A DNA stretch of 62,865 bases from Levilactobacillus namurensis DSM 19117 (GTDB taxonomy: Bacteria; Bacillota; Bacilli; Lactobacillales; Lactobacillaceae). The DNA lies in the NCBI RefSeq assembly GCF_001434785.1, contig NZ_AZDT01000058.1:1-62865 (forward strand). The letters run 5' to 3'. Positions 48,942 through 56,817 of this stretch are shown piece by piece (the stretch's first letter is position 1; each line of letters starts with the position of its first letter). A program made the translations under genes and the position numbers. The notes under the pieces are model-generated. The model did not search any database, was not told where the DNA came from, and saw only the letters and a list, made by a program, of their open reading frames with translations.

Positions 48942-49688
48942 GAATAAGAAAGTCGCGATGATGCGGTCAACGGTCGCGTTCTCATGCAGAAGCGAATGCT
49001 CAGTCTGCCAGACCTGGCCGTGGATCAGTCGGAAGTGGTAACTAGCGACTTTACCGTCAACTAACGCCCGGAGCTTGGTGGCGTCACTGACGGGGACTTC
49101 ACCGTCGTTGGGGACCTGACCGATGACCCCGGCGAGGTTGAGGACTTGGAGTTGCGGTTCGGGACGTCGCAGGGGGGCGACGCCGGGAAAGTCGGCGCCG
49201 ATGCAGACTAGCTTACCTACCCGGGCGGTGTCTTGAGGAGCCTGGTTGAGGTAGGCCACAGCGATGGTCCCACCGGAGGAGTGGCCGACCAGGTTAACCC
49301 GGGAAATATGGTCGCGCTGATGTAACTGCTGAATCACCGTGACCAGTTGCCGGGCTTCCCGTTGCGGATGTGTATTGTCGGCAAACAAGACGGGAATCAG
49401 GGGATTGTTGGCCCGGACGGGGGCTAGGTGGTCCCAGGTCACCCGGCCGTTTGCGGCCACGTGTGCGGTCAGGCTGTGCGTGGCCAGGTGCGGTTGGGCC
49501 AGCGTCAGGGTCATACTGCGCAGTGAAAGCCAGTTGCCACCGTCACCGGGAAGAAGTAGGGTGGCGGTACGGGTCTGGGGAACGCGCAGGTGGCGGAGTG
49601 CCTGGTGATGGTTGGCCCAAGCCGCCGTCAGTCCCCCCAAGAGGGCCAGGGTTACGATGAGACTGATCCAGAAACGTTGATAATGCAT
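48933..49688 (-). CDS. DUF915-like alpha/beta hydrolase, membrane-anchored
   Basis: 251 residues with an N-terminal membrane helix, the oxyanion region TATLLLPGDGGNWLS near 40, nucleophile Ser in GHSSGGT near 138, an acidic segment NDGEVPVSDA near 203 and a C-terminal His in EHSLLHENATVD. A paralogue-like relative lies at 44254-45078. ATG at 49688 follows AAAGGTG; the longer frame starts inside that site. Confidence 0.8.
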   Translation of the reverse strand: MHYQRFWISLIVTLALLGGLTAAWANHHQALRHLRVPQTRTATLLLPGDGGNWLSLRSMTLTLAQPHLATHSLTAHVAANGRVTWDHLAPVRANNPLIPVLFADNTHPQREARQLVTVIQQLHQRDHISRVNLVGHSSGGTIAVAYLNQAPQDTARVGKLVCIGADFPGVAPLRRPEPQLQVLNLAGVIGQVPNDGEVPVSDATKLRALVDGKVASYHFRLIHGQVWQTEHSLLHENATVDRIIATFLFST

Positions 49689-49729
49689 GCAGGAATCACC
49701 TTTCAATCACAAATTATGGAGGAACTAAA

Positions 49730-50734
49730 ATGACAGAGACTTACGATATCACGATTATTGGCGGGGGTCCCGTCGGTATGTTTGCTGCCTTCTACGCGGG
49801 GATGCGCAACGCCCGGACGCAGCTGGTGGAGAGCCTGGACGACTTGGGTGGCCAGGTCAACGCCCTGTACCCGGAGAAGACCATCCTGGACGTTGCCGGG
49901 TTCCCGGCGATTCAAGGCCGCGACTTGATTGCCGCCCAACGGCAACAACTCGCACAATTTCCGTTGACCATTAAGACTCACCAGCCGGTGACCAACGTTG
50001 AGGCGCAGGCAGAGGGCTTTCAGATTACCACACCAGCCGGCACCACGCAGACGCGAACCGTGATTATTGCGGTGGGTAACGGGGCGTTCCAGCCCCGGCC
50101 ACTGGCGGTACCGAACGCCGCGGAACTCGTGGCGAGTGGTCAGTTGCGCTACAGTGTGCCCGACCGAGAAGCTTTTCGGGGCAAACGCGTCCTGGTAGCC
50201 GGTGGCGGTGATTCGGCGATTGACCAGGCTCTGATGCTGGAGCCCGTGGCGGCCAGCGTGACCCTAGTGCACCGCCGGAACCAATTCCGGGGATTGGAAC
50301 ACATGGTGGACCTCTTGCATCAATCGACGGTTAAGGTCCAGACACCGTACTTGATTCGCAACGTAACGGTCGCCGCGGACCAGAGCCTGAACGTGAGCCT
50401 AAAGCAGGTTGGGGCGACGGAAGAGCAGACCTTGAACGTGGATACCCTACTGGTCAGCTACGGCTTCACCTCCGACTATCACGTGATTGAGGGCTGGGAC
50501 CTCCAGGTGGCCCGAGAACGCCGGTTGATCGCGGTAGATTCTACGATGACCACCAACGTCCCCGGCGTGTACGCGATTGGCGACGGGGTCACTTATCCGG
50601 GGAAGCAACCGTTGATTGCGACGGGTTACGGGGAGGCTCCGTTGGCGGTGCACGGGATCATGGACCGTTTCTTCCCCGAACGGCGGGGCCCTATTCATAG
50701 TACCTCGCTTCACCGGCCAACGCCTCATCAATGA
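49730..50734 (+). CDS. Ferredoxin/flavodoxin-NADP reductase, thioredoxin-reductase type
   Basis: 334 residues, FAD enzyme that moves electrons between NADPH and ferredoxin or flavodoxin. FAD loop GGGPVGMFAAFYAG near residue 11, LGGQVNALYPEKTILDVAGFP near 43, NADPH loop GGGDSAIDQAL near 160, VHRRNQFRGLE near 185 and the FAD-binding GVYAIGDG near 285. The CxxC of thioredoxin reductase is absent, which places it in the YumC group. GGAGG precedes the ATG. Confidence 0.92.
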   Translation: MTETYDITIIGGGPVGMFAAFYAGMRNARTQLVESLDDLGGQVNALYPEKTILDVAGFPAIQGRDLIAAQRQQLAQFPLTIKTHQPVTNVEAQAEGFQITTPAGTTQTRTVIIAVGNGAFQPRPLAVPNAAELVASGQLRYSVPDREAFRGKRVLVAGGGDSAIDQALMLEPVAASVTLVHRRNQFRGLEHMVDLLHQSTVKVQTPYLIRNVTVAADQSLNVSLKQVGATEEQTLNVDTLLVSYGFTSDYHVIEGWDLQVARERRLIAVDSTMTTNVPGVYAIGDGVTYPGKQPLIATGYGEAPLAVHGIMDRFFPERRGPIHSTSLHRPTPHQ

Positions 50735-50865
50735 CTCGATTGCAACTATACTAAGATTAGCTCTGTAAAACCAAGTCGGTTTTATAGAGCTTTTTGAATG
50801 GCAGTGGCCTATTTGGCACTGAAGATTGACCATAGGCCCTTACGGTATACAATCCTAAGACAAAA

Positions 50866-51039
50866 CCATGGTGATCGTCATCCGCCTTACCGGACGGCCA
50901 GACAAGGCTGGAACGCCGTGGGCACCACTTCGAGCCACAGAACGGTCTCGAAGCTGGGCCTTTTCCTAGGCGAGCTAAGGAACGCTCACCAAGGAAAATT
51001 TCACGGCTGAGCCTTGTCTGGCCGTCCTCTCGGCTTACA
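50866..51039 (+). repeat. Structured intergenic repeat, copy 1
   Basis: An 18-base perfect terminal stem (50892-50909 with 51010-51027), hairpin A with 7-base arms (CTTCGAG, 50928-50934 with 50947-50953) and hairpin B (TTTTCC...GAGC paired with GCTC...GGAAAA, 50961-50998). Linkers GAACGCCGTGGGCAC and AAGCTGGGCC are shared with other copies. Confidence 0.75.
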
Positions 51040-51195
51040 ATCCTGTAACCATAGCGGAACATGATTTGCCAACGGGCCGTAGTGGTTGGTATGAATAAGG
51101 TTGCCATCCGTTTGTAGCCATGGCGCAAGTATGATGATGCCTACCACGGACTCGAGGTCTGATAAGATTTAGTGTTTTAGTTTAAGAGTCCCCAA

Positions 51196-51211
51196 CCGGT
51201 AAGGCGGGGGA
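51196..51211 (-). repeat. Fragment of the structured repeat
   Basis: CCGGTAAGGCGGGGGA, identical to the outer edge of copy 2 at 56614-56629. Confidence 0.45.
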
Positions 51212-51231
51212 TTACCTCAGACGTCAAAAAA

Positions 51232-51272
51232 AACCGGAATCGCTAGTCCAAACTAGTGATTCCGGTTTTCGT
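51232..51272 (-). terminator. Terminator of ltaS
   Basis: AAAACCGGAATC and complement (12-base stem) around inner CTAGT/ACTAG pairing, with A-run on the left giving T on the minus strand. Confidence 0.8.
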
Positions 51273-51287
51273 TTGTGGTGCTGTTGA

Positions 51288-53420
51288 TTACTTGCCGCTG
51301 GTATCGTCTTGGTTGGTAATCTTGATACGGTTGGAGTCCGTTTCCTTGTGGTGCAATTCCGGTGCATCGGTCTGGTACCAGGATTGCGTGGACTTGTCAC
51401 GGTTCCGGGAGAAGAGGCTGGTTGATTTGAGCCCCAGTTTCTTCTCGATCTTTTCGGCTTTTTCGAGGCCATCCGCGTAGTTATAGTGATTTGGATTGAC
51501 CGCCTTAAAGCCCTTAGGATGGTAGAAGCGCAGTAAGTTCTTCTGGTTCAGGGAATCGGAGAAACTCAGTGCTTGGTTGACGTGCTTCTGCATCTTGTCG
51601 ATTCGGGCCTGTTGGGCCTTAGTCGGGTGAATCTCCTGTTGAGTCTTGTTACTGTAAATGGTGCCGTCTACCGACGTGTAGTCGGGACTTTCCCAATCAC
51701 GGTTCCGGAAGGCCACGACCTGATTGTGTTCCTTAGAGAACAGGTCGGTCCCGAACTGCAGGTACTTCTTGGAGTTCATCCCCATCAGGTGCATCAGGGT
51801 CGGTAAGACGTCGATTTCCCCGCCATACTGGTGTTCGATCTTACCATGGGTGTACCCCGGCATGTTAAACATCAGGGGGACCCGTTGGAGTTGCGCGTTG
51901 TCGTAATCGTTCCAGTCATCCGGGTCTACCCCTAAGACCTTGGCTAAAGCAGGGTTGGAGGAGTTGGAGATGCCGTAGTGGTCCCCGTAAAGCATGATGA
52001 GGGAGTTCTTGGCGAGACCGGACTTATTCAAGTAGTGGTAGAATTCCTTGACGGATTGGTCCAGGTAATGCGCCGTCTTGAAGTAGTTATCGACGGTCTT
52101 ATCACCGGTATTCGGCGTCTTGAAGGTGGAATCTTCACTATCGAGGGTGTACGGGAAGTGGTTGGTTACGGTCAGGTACTTCACGTAAAACGGTTGTTGC
52201 AGGTGTTGGAGGTATTTGACGGAGTCGTTGAACAGTAACTTGTCCTTTAAGCCGTAACCCAAGGACTTGTCACCCGACGTATCGTAGTAACTGGCATCGA
52301 AGAAGTACTGGTATCCCAGGTTCTTGTAGGTGTTGCTCCGATTCCAGAAGCTAGCGACGTTTCCGTGGAAGACCGCGGTGGTGTAGCCGGCTTGGTCGAA
52401 GATGGCTGGTGCGGCCTGGAACGTGTTATCGTTCCCCAGTTGGGTGAACAGGGAGCCTTGCGATAAGCCGAAGGTCCCGGTCTCCAGCATGGTTTCGGCG
52501 TCAGAAGTCTTCCCTTGTCCGACTTCGTGGAAGAAGTTATCGAAGCTGTAAGTGGCCTTGCTCTTGTAGAGTTTGTTCAGGAACGGGGTCACTTCTTGGC
52601 CGTTGATCTTTTTATTGATCAGGAATTGTTGGAAACTTTCCAAGTGAATCACGATGACGTTTTTCTTTTTGGCGACGCCGTAGAGTTTTTTATCCGGTGC
52701 CGCGTAATTTTTGTGTACGAACTTCAGAATTCCGCTGAGCTCCGACTTTTTGGCGTGGGAGCGGACCTCGCTGGTGTGTTGCGTCTTGATGCCGTCATAG
52801 ACGGTAAAGGCGTCCAACCCCAGGTACTTGACCACGTAGGTTCGGTCGAAAGTCCGGGTCAGCAGTTGTGGTCGGTCCATCTCGCCCAGAGTCAGGTTAG
52901 CTGTAAAGAGCAGCAGGGCGGCGGAAGTTACCGCCAGGCCCACCCGCTTGTTGACGGGACGGGGGTCGATGTAGATTCGCCGGGTGGCCAGCAAGACCAG
53001 GACAACCACTAAGTCTAGCCAGTAGAGGATGTCGTGGGGCGAGGTCAGGGCCAGTGAACTACCGGAGAGGCCTTGGTCGACCTTCGAATAGCCCAACATG
53101 GTACTGACCGTCATGAAGTCGGTGAATTCTCGAAAGTAGATGACGTTGATGTAGAGCAACAACGAGTTGAGAATATCGATCAGGAAGAGGAAGGGGTAGA
53201 AGAAGCGTGCCCGCTTGAAGTATAGGGCCAACCCAAAGAGCAGAATCGTCGTTGCCAGTGGGTTCAGCAGGAGAATCAGAAATTGAAAGGGATCGCTCAG
53301 GTTGAGGTTAAAGTCCACAAAGTAGGCGATCAAGGTCTTGAGCCAGAACAAAACCACCAGTAAGGTCACGAAGCCCATACGGGTGCCAGTTCTGGCCCAG
53401 ATACGTTTGAAACGTTCCAC
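51288..53420 (-). CDS. ltaS: Lipoteichoic acid synthase
   Basis: 710 residues: five N-terminal membrane helices (to about residue 200) and an outside sulfatase-like domain that polymerises glycerol phosphate from phosphatidylglycerol. Metal and catalytic residues are seen in VIVIHLESFQ near 252, the catalytic Thr in GQGKTSDAE near 307, WNRSNTYKNLGY near 365 and LYGDHYGIS near 485. The C-terminal 100 residues form a Lys/Asn-rich tail. GTG start with AAGGAG upstream. Monocistronic. Confidence 0.92.
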   Translation of the reverse strand: MERFKRIWARTGTRMGFVTLLVVLFWLKTLIAYFVDFNLNLSDPFQFLILLLNPLATTILLFGLALYFKRARFFYPFLFLIDILNSLLLYINVIYFREFTDFMTVSTMLGYSKVDQGLSGSSLALTSPHDILYWLDLVVVLVLLATRRIYIDPRPVNKRVGLAVTSAALLLFTANLTLGEMDRPQLLTRTFDRTYVVKYLGLDAFTVYDGIKTQHTSEVRSHAKKSELSGILKFVHKNYAAPDKKLYGVAKKKNVIVIHLESFQQFLINKKINGQEVTPFLNKLYKSKATYSFDNFFHEVGQGKTSDAETMLETGTFGLSQGSLFTQLGNDNTFQAAPAIFDQAGYTTAVFHGNVASFWNRSNTYKNLGYQYFFDASYYDTSGDKSLGYGLKDKLLFNDSVKYLQHLQQPFYVKYLTVTNHFPYTLDSEDSTFKTPNTGDKTVDNYFKTAHYLDQSVKEFYHYLNKSGLAKNSLIMLYGDHYGISNSSNPALAKVLGVDPDDWNDYDNAQLQRVPLMFNMPGYTHGKIEHQYGGEIDVLPTLMHLMGMNSKKYLQFGTDLFSKEHNQVVAFRNRDWESPDYTSVDGTIYSNKTQQEIHPTKAQQARIDKMQKHVNQALSFSDSLNQKNLLRFYHPKGFKAVNPNHYNYADGLEKAEKIEKKLGLKSTSLFSRNRDKSTQSWYQTDAPELHHKETDSNRIKITNQDDTSGK

Positions 53421-53651
53421 GATAATTGCTCCTTAAAAGACAGAATAAGTAGCCTTATTCTACCATAAAATTTCGGTGCGTCGACCAGTTCAGAGCTGAC
53501 CGCGTTTTCCCTATCCTAGCAAATAATTGGGGGGTGTGGCAATCTTCTCGTCAAGTTTAGAAAAACTTTAAAGCAACGACCAAAATGTAACCGCTTTGCA
53601 GAGGTTATTTGGTACACTAGAGGTAGCTCAAACGAAAGGTGTGGAGACGTT

Positions 53652-54317
53652 ATGGATAAACAGATCACGCTGTATGTGGTGCGGCACGGCCAAACTTACT
53701 TCAACATTTATAATAAGTTGCAGGGATGGAGTAATTCACCGTTAACTGAAGCGGGGATCGCCGATGCGCAACAGGCCGGCGACCGGCTAAAAACGGTACC
53801 GTTTGCGGCGGCTTACTGCAGCGATACGACTCGGGCTGAACAGACGGCACGGACAATCCTGGCGGCGAACCAGTCGACCCCAACGCCTAAGCTGACCACC
53901 AGTCCCTTCTTCCGAGAAGAATTCTACGGGTACTATGAAGGAACGGACATGGCACAGGCTTGGTACCTGGCGGGAGCGCCCCATGGGGTCCCAACGTTTA
54001 AAGACATTGAGTCGACGTATTCGATTGGGAAAGCCAAGGATTTTCTGAAGGAAGCCGACCCGTTCCGCCAAGCGGAAAATAACCAAGAGTACTGGGCACG
54101 AGTCGACCAAGGCTTTGATCTGATTCGTCAGAATCCAGACTTGAAGGATGGCGACCAGGTCCTGATGATCAGTCACGGGAATACCTTGCTGAGTCTGATG
54201 GAACGGTATGGCCAAGGCAAGTATGACCTGAGTGTCCGACCAGCGAATGGGAGTCTGACCAAGCTGTTGCTGACGCCTGACGACATCCAGGTCTTGAGTT
54301 ACAATCAAAAAGATTAA
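53652..54317 (+). CDS. Histidine phosphatase family protein
   Basis: 221 residues, phosphoglycerate-mutase-like fold. Catalytic RHGQTYFN near residue 11, DTTRAEQTA near 58, acidic EEFYGYYEG near 90 and the second His in MISHGN near 175. Usually acts on small phosphoesters. GAAAGGTG precedes the ATG; the acetyltransferase gene follows at 17 bases. Confidence 0.87.
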   Translation: MDKQITLYVVRHGQTYFNIYNKLQGWSNSPLTEAGIADAQQAGDRLKTVPFAAAYCSDTTRAEQTARTILAANQSTPTPKLTTSPFFREEFYGYYEGTDMAQAWYLAGAPHGVPTFKDIESTYSIGKAKDFLKEADPFRQAENNQEYWARVDQGFDLIRQNPDLKDGDQVLMISHGNTLLSLMERYGQGKYDLSVRPANGSLTKLLLTPDDIQVLSYNQKD

Positions 54318-54334
54318 GGAATGAGGTTGGTTTG

Positions 54335-54772
54335 ATGGAATGTAGAATGGCATGGGGCAAGTTAAATCCGTGTTACCAAGACGCCGTAGCAATTCGTAAG
54401 GCGGTCTTTATCAATGAAGAGGGGATTGACCCTAAGGACGAGCTGGACGGCACTGACGAAGACAAGATGCACTACGTCGGGTACGTCGATGACCAGCCCG
54501 TGACCACGGCGCGCATCGATATGCTGGCGGGGAACCGCGTGAAGATTCAGCGGGTCGCAACGGTGGCGTCAGCCCGGCATCACGGGTATGCCGGCCAATT
54601 GATCAAGCAGATCATTGGGGATGCGCAACGTTCAGATGTGGCCCACATCGAATTAGACGCACAGTTGCCCGCAATCGCCTTCTACCAAGAATTAGGCTTT
54701 GAGCCGGTCGGAGAGCCGTTTGAAGAAGCGGGGATCCAGCACCGGACCATGCGCTATAAGGCTGCCCACTAG
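54335..54772 (+). CDS. GNAT-family N-acetyltransferase
   Basis: 145 residues, ElaA/PhnO-like. AIRKAVFINEEGIDPKDELDGTDED near residue 18, the acetyl-CoA loop region RVATVASARHHGYAGQLIKQI near 70 and AIAFYQELGFEPVGEPFEEAGIQHRTM at the end are typical. ATG at 54335 with GAGG eight bases upstream; TTG one codon earlier is less likely. Probably cotranscribed with the phosphatase gene. Confidence 0.87.
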   Translation: MECRMAWGKLNPCYQDAVAIRKAVFINEEGIDPKDELDGTDEDKMHYVGYVDDQPVTTARIDMLAGNRVKIQRVATVASARHHGYAGQLIKQIIGDAQRSDVAHIELDAQLPAIAFYQELGFEPVGEPFEEAGIQHRTMRYKAAH

Positions 54773-54784
54773 GCATCCGAGACT

Positions 54785-54836
54785 AAAAAAGCAGGCTAAC
54801 GGAATGGTCTTGCACCTTCCGTTAGCCTGCTTTTTG
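54785..54836 (+). terminator. Terminator of the phosphatase-acetyltransferase unit
   Basis: AAAAGCAGGCTAACGGAA pairs with TTCCGTTAGCCTGCTTTT (long stem), then T-run. Confidence 0.85.
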
Positions 54837-54845
54837 TGGCAAACA

Positions 54846-54886
54846 AAAAACCGTTACGACCAGCCACCTGCTGGTGCGTAACGGTT
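54846..54886 (-). terminator. Terminator of the NlpC/P60 gene
   Basis: AACCGTTACG and complement with an inner CAGC/GCTG pairing; T-run on the minus strand. Confidence 0.75.
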
Positions 54887-54934
54887 CAACTCTTAATCAC
54901 GATCTAAGTATTCATGAGGATCGTCATCTAGTTA

Positions 54935-55417
54935 TTAGTCAGCGATTGAAGCAGAGACGCGGGCGTAACCTACCGCGTGCCACCATGGGGCGTGAACGGC
55001 TTCGCGAACCACACCACGGTTTTGTGCATCGATCATTTTACCCTTACCAATGTACATCCCAACGTGGGAAATGCTGTACTTGCTGCCACCGAAGAAGACT
55101 AAGTCACCCTTCTTGATGTGCTTGTAGGAAACGTGCTTCAAGCTGTTGTATTGAGCTTGGGCCGTCCGTGGTAAGGTAATCTTGGCACCCTTCTTGTAAA
55201 CGTAACTCGTGAACCCTGAGCAATCAAAGACGTTAGGACCAACGGCACCGTAAACGTAACTAGCACCTAACTTGGACTTAGCAACTTTGTAGATTGAAGA
55301 AAAATCAGCATCGGATGCGTTGCTGGATGAATCGGCAGACGCCGTAGTCGTGGCAAAAGTCATCACACCGGCAACAGTTAAAGCTAACGTGGCAATTCGT
55401 TTGACAAATTTTTTCAT
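54935..55417 (-). CDS. Secreted NlpC/P60 peptidoglycan endopeptidase
   Basis: 160 residues with a 28-residue signal peptide and a single NlpC/P60 domain that cuts wall stem peptides. Catalytic Cys in FDCSGFTSY near 66 and His in SHVGMYIG near 117 are present, and a third polar residue is in IDAQNRG near 130. No separate wall-binding domain. GAGGAGC upstream of the ATG. Confidence 0.9.
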   Translation of the reverse strand: MKKFVKRIATLALTVAGVMTFATTTASADSSSNASDADFSSIYKVAKSKLGASYVYGAVGPNVFDCSGFTSYVYKKGAKITLPRTAQAQYNSLKHVSYKHIKKGDLVFFGGSKYSISHVGMYIGKGKMIDAQNRGVVREAVHAPWWHAVGYARVSASIAD

Positions 55418-55542
55418 TCCTAATCACAGCTCCTCATGAATTTACAAGTACTAGATTACCAGTGCAATATGACAAATATGTAACAAGCCAGTTGCAATGC
55501 CGTTAAAACTCTTAAACAAAACGTTACTTTTGGGATTTAACT

Positions 55543-55571
55543 TGGTTTTTAGCGGGAAGCTTGTTAGAATT
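55543..55571 (+). promoter_or_regulatory. Promoter of the MerR-family gene
   Basis: TTGGTT (55543-55548) and TAGAAT (55566-55571) with a 17-base spacer and a TG before the -10. Confidence 0.55.
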
Positions 55572-55620
55572 TAACAGAATTGGTAACTTATTTGACAATT
55601 GCTAAGGAGTGCGAAACGAC

Positions 55621-56091
55621 GTGGCAGAATTTACTGAGGAGATACGAAATATTTTTGATGTTCACCGACTGGTCTTTCGAATCGGGGAATTATCCGCGAT
55701 GACGGGAGTTTCTGCGCGCCAGTTAAGATACTGGGAAAAGAAGGGCCTGATTCACTCGCGAGAACGGGAAGACGGGCAACAAGCGCGGGTTTACGCGTTT
55801 AAGACCTTCGTCCTAGTCTCTATGATGAAGTACTTCTTGGACCAGGGGTATACGTTAGCTGCCGCTGCTGAGCACGCGCAGAAGCGCCAGGATAATGCGC
55901 GGATCCTTCACCGGTTCATCAAGCAGGGCATCCAAGGCTTTGCTGACATCGATGGTCAAATGGCGCTCAACATGGGCCGCTTTGACGACCAGCAGACCCT
56001 AATGGCGTTGATTCCAGAGGAGGGGCCGGTTACCTACCAGCTATTGCCTAATGCAGAAGCACAACGCGTGACCCGTCAGTTTCCGGCTTAA
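55621..56091 (+). CDS. MerR-family transcriptional regulator
   Basis: 156 residues. The winged helix IGELSAMTGVSARQLRYWEKKGLI (about residues 23-46) and the DGQQARVYAF wing are MerR-type, then a dimer helix with AAAAEHAQKRQD. The C-terminal part lacks metal-binding cysteines, so the ligand is unknown; overall shape resembles GlnR/TnrA-like or chaperone-type regulators. GTG at 55621 follows AAGGAG by 12 bases; a GTG at 55609 is too close. Confidence 0.8.
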   Translation: MAEFTEEIRNIFDVHRLVFRIGELSAMTGVSARQLRYWEKKGLIHSREREDGQQARVYAFKTFVLVSMMKYFLDQGYTLAAAAEHAQKRQDNARILHRFIKQGIQGFADIDGQMALNMGRFDDQQTLMALIPEEGPVTYQLLPNAEAQRVTRQFPA

Positions 56092-56115
56092 TGCTGGAAA
56101 TTGACGAACGGTCAC

Positions 56116-56276
56116 CGTGGTGATGGTCATCCGCCTTACCGGTTGGGCCTGAAGAGGCTGGAACGCAGTGGGCACGACTTGGCGTCCAAATCCATAGTCC
56201 CCAAGCTGGCCTTTGGGTAATCCGGGAAATAACCCAAACGACACTACTGAGCCTCTTCAGGCCCAATCTCACGGCT
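56116..56276 (+). repeat. Structured intergenic repeat, copy 3 (divergent stems)
   Basis: A 17-base perfect stem (56143-56159 with 56250-56266) of entirely different sequence from copy 1; hairpin A CTTGG/CCAAG (56178-56182 with 56201-56205); hairpin B TTTGGGT/ACCCAAA (56212-56218 with 56232-56238). It shares GAACGCAGTGGGCAC, AAGCTGGCC and the flank ATCCGCCTTACCGG with copy 1. Confidence 0.75.
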
Positions 56277-56466
56277 AAATTGTGCGTACCCAAGACAGTG
56301 TTTTCTGACACTTAAAATTGGAAATACCAACAAGTTGATGGTTTAATTCACCCAAATGACCACTGTGGAACCTTATCCTGTTTAGAATGAGGTTTTTTAC
56401 TGATGAGGCACCAATAGGATTGGGGAACATGGTTTGATAGTGCATTTCCGATATGGTGACACACAA

Positions 56467-56632
56467 CTGTAAGCCGAGAGGACGGCCAGACAAGGCTCAG
56501 CCGTGAAATTTTCCTTGGTGAGCGGGTTTCAGCTCGCCTAGGAAAAGGCCCAGCTTCGAGACCGCTCTTTGGCTCGAAGTGGTGCCCACGGCGTTCCCGC
56601 CTTGTCTGGCCGTCCGGTAAGGCGGGGGATAC
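56467..56632 (-). repeat. Structured intergenic repeat, copy 2 (inverted)
   Basis: Reverse complement is almost identical to copy 1 from CCGCCTTACCGG to CTCTCGGCTTACA; differences sit mainly in loops, for example the eight-base loop of hairpin B. Confidence 0.75.
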
Positions 56633-56747
56633 GACAGTCTACCCCTTAACTAAACGAAAAGAAGGGCCCCAAAGGCGATTAGTTGGCTTCACGGGGATCG
56701 TCAGTGTCAGGCACAAAAAAATCTCGGACTCAGTTTAATCCCTAAAA

Positions 56748-56786
56748 ATAGCCCGCTGAAGTGACTGCTTCAGCGGGCTATTTGTG
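56748..56786 (-). terminator. Terminator of the MMPL transporter gene
   Basis: AAATAGCCCGCTGAAG and complement (16 bases) around TGACT. Confidence 0.85.
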
Positions 56787-56817
56787 TGGCTCCGGGATAA
56801 TCTAAGCCGGAATGTCG

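Larger units (their letters stand above)
50735..51287. other. Intergenic stretch with structured repeat and fragment
   Basis: No gene supported. It holds a full copy of the structured repeat (50866-51039), a 16-base fragment of the same family in reverse (51196-51211) and the ltaS terminator (51232-51272). Confidence 0.7.
56092..56817. other. Intergenic stretch with two structured repeats
   Basis: 726 bases without a supported gene. It holds structured repeat copies 3 and 2 in opposite orientation, separated by about 190 AT-richer bases without visible features, and the MMPL terminator at its right end. Confidence 0.7.

Noticed and set aside
50866-51039. Structured repeats taken as MITEs with terminal inverted repeats
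   Set aside because: Transposon ends should be conserved in sequence between copies; here the closing stems differ fully between copies 1 and 3, and no target-site duplication is visible.
53787-54392. 201-residue frame on the minus strand over the phosphatase gene
   Set aside because: It lies opposite a well-supported histidine phosphatase gene with all motifs and has no family-like sequence.
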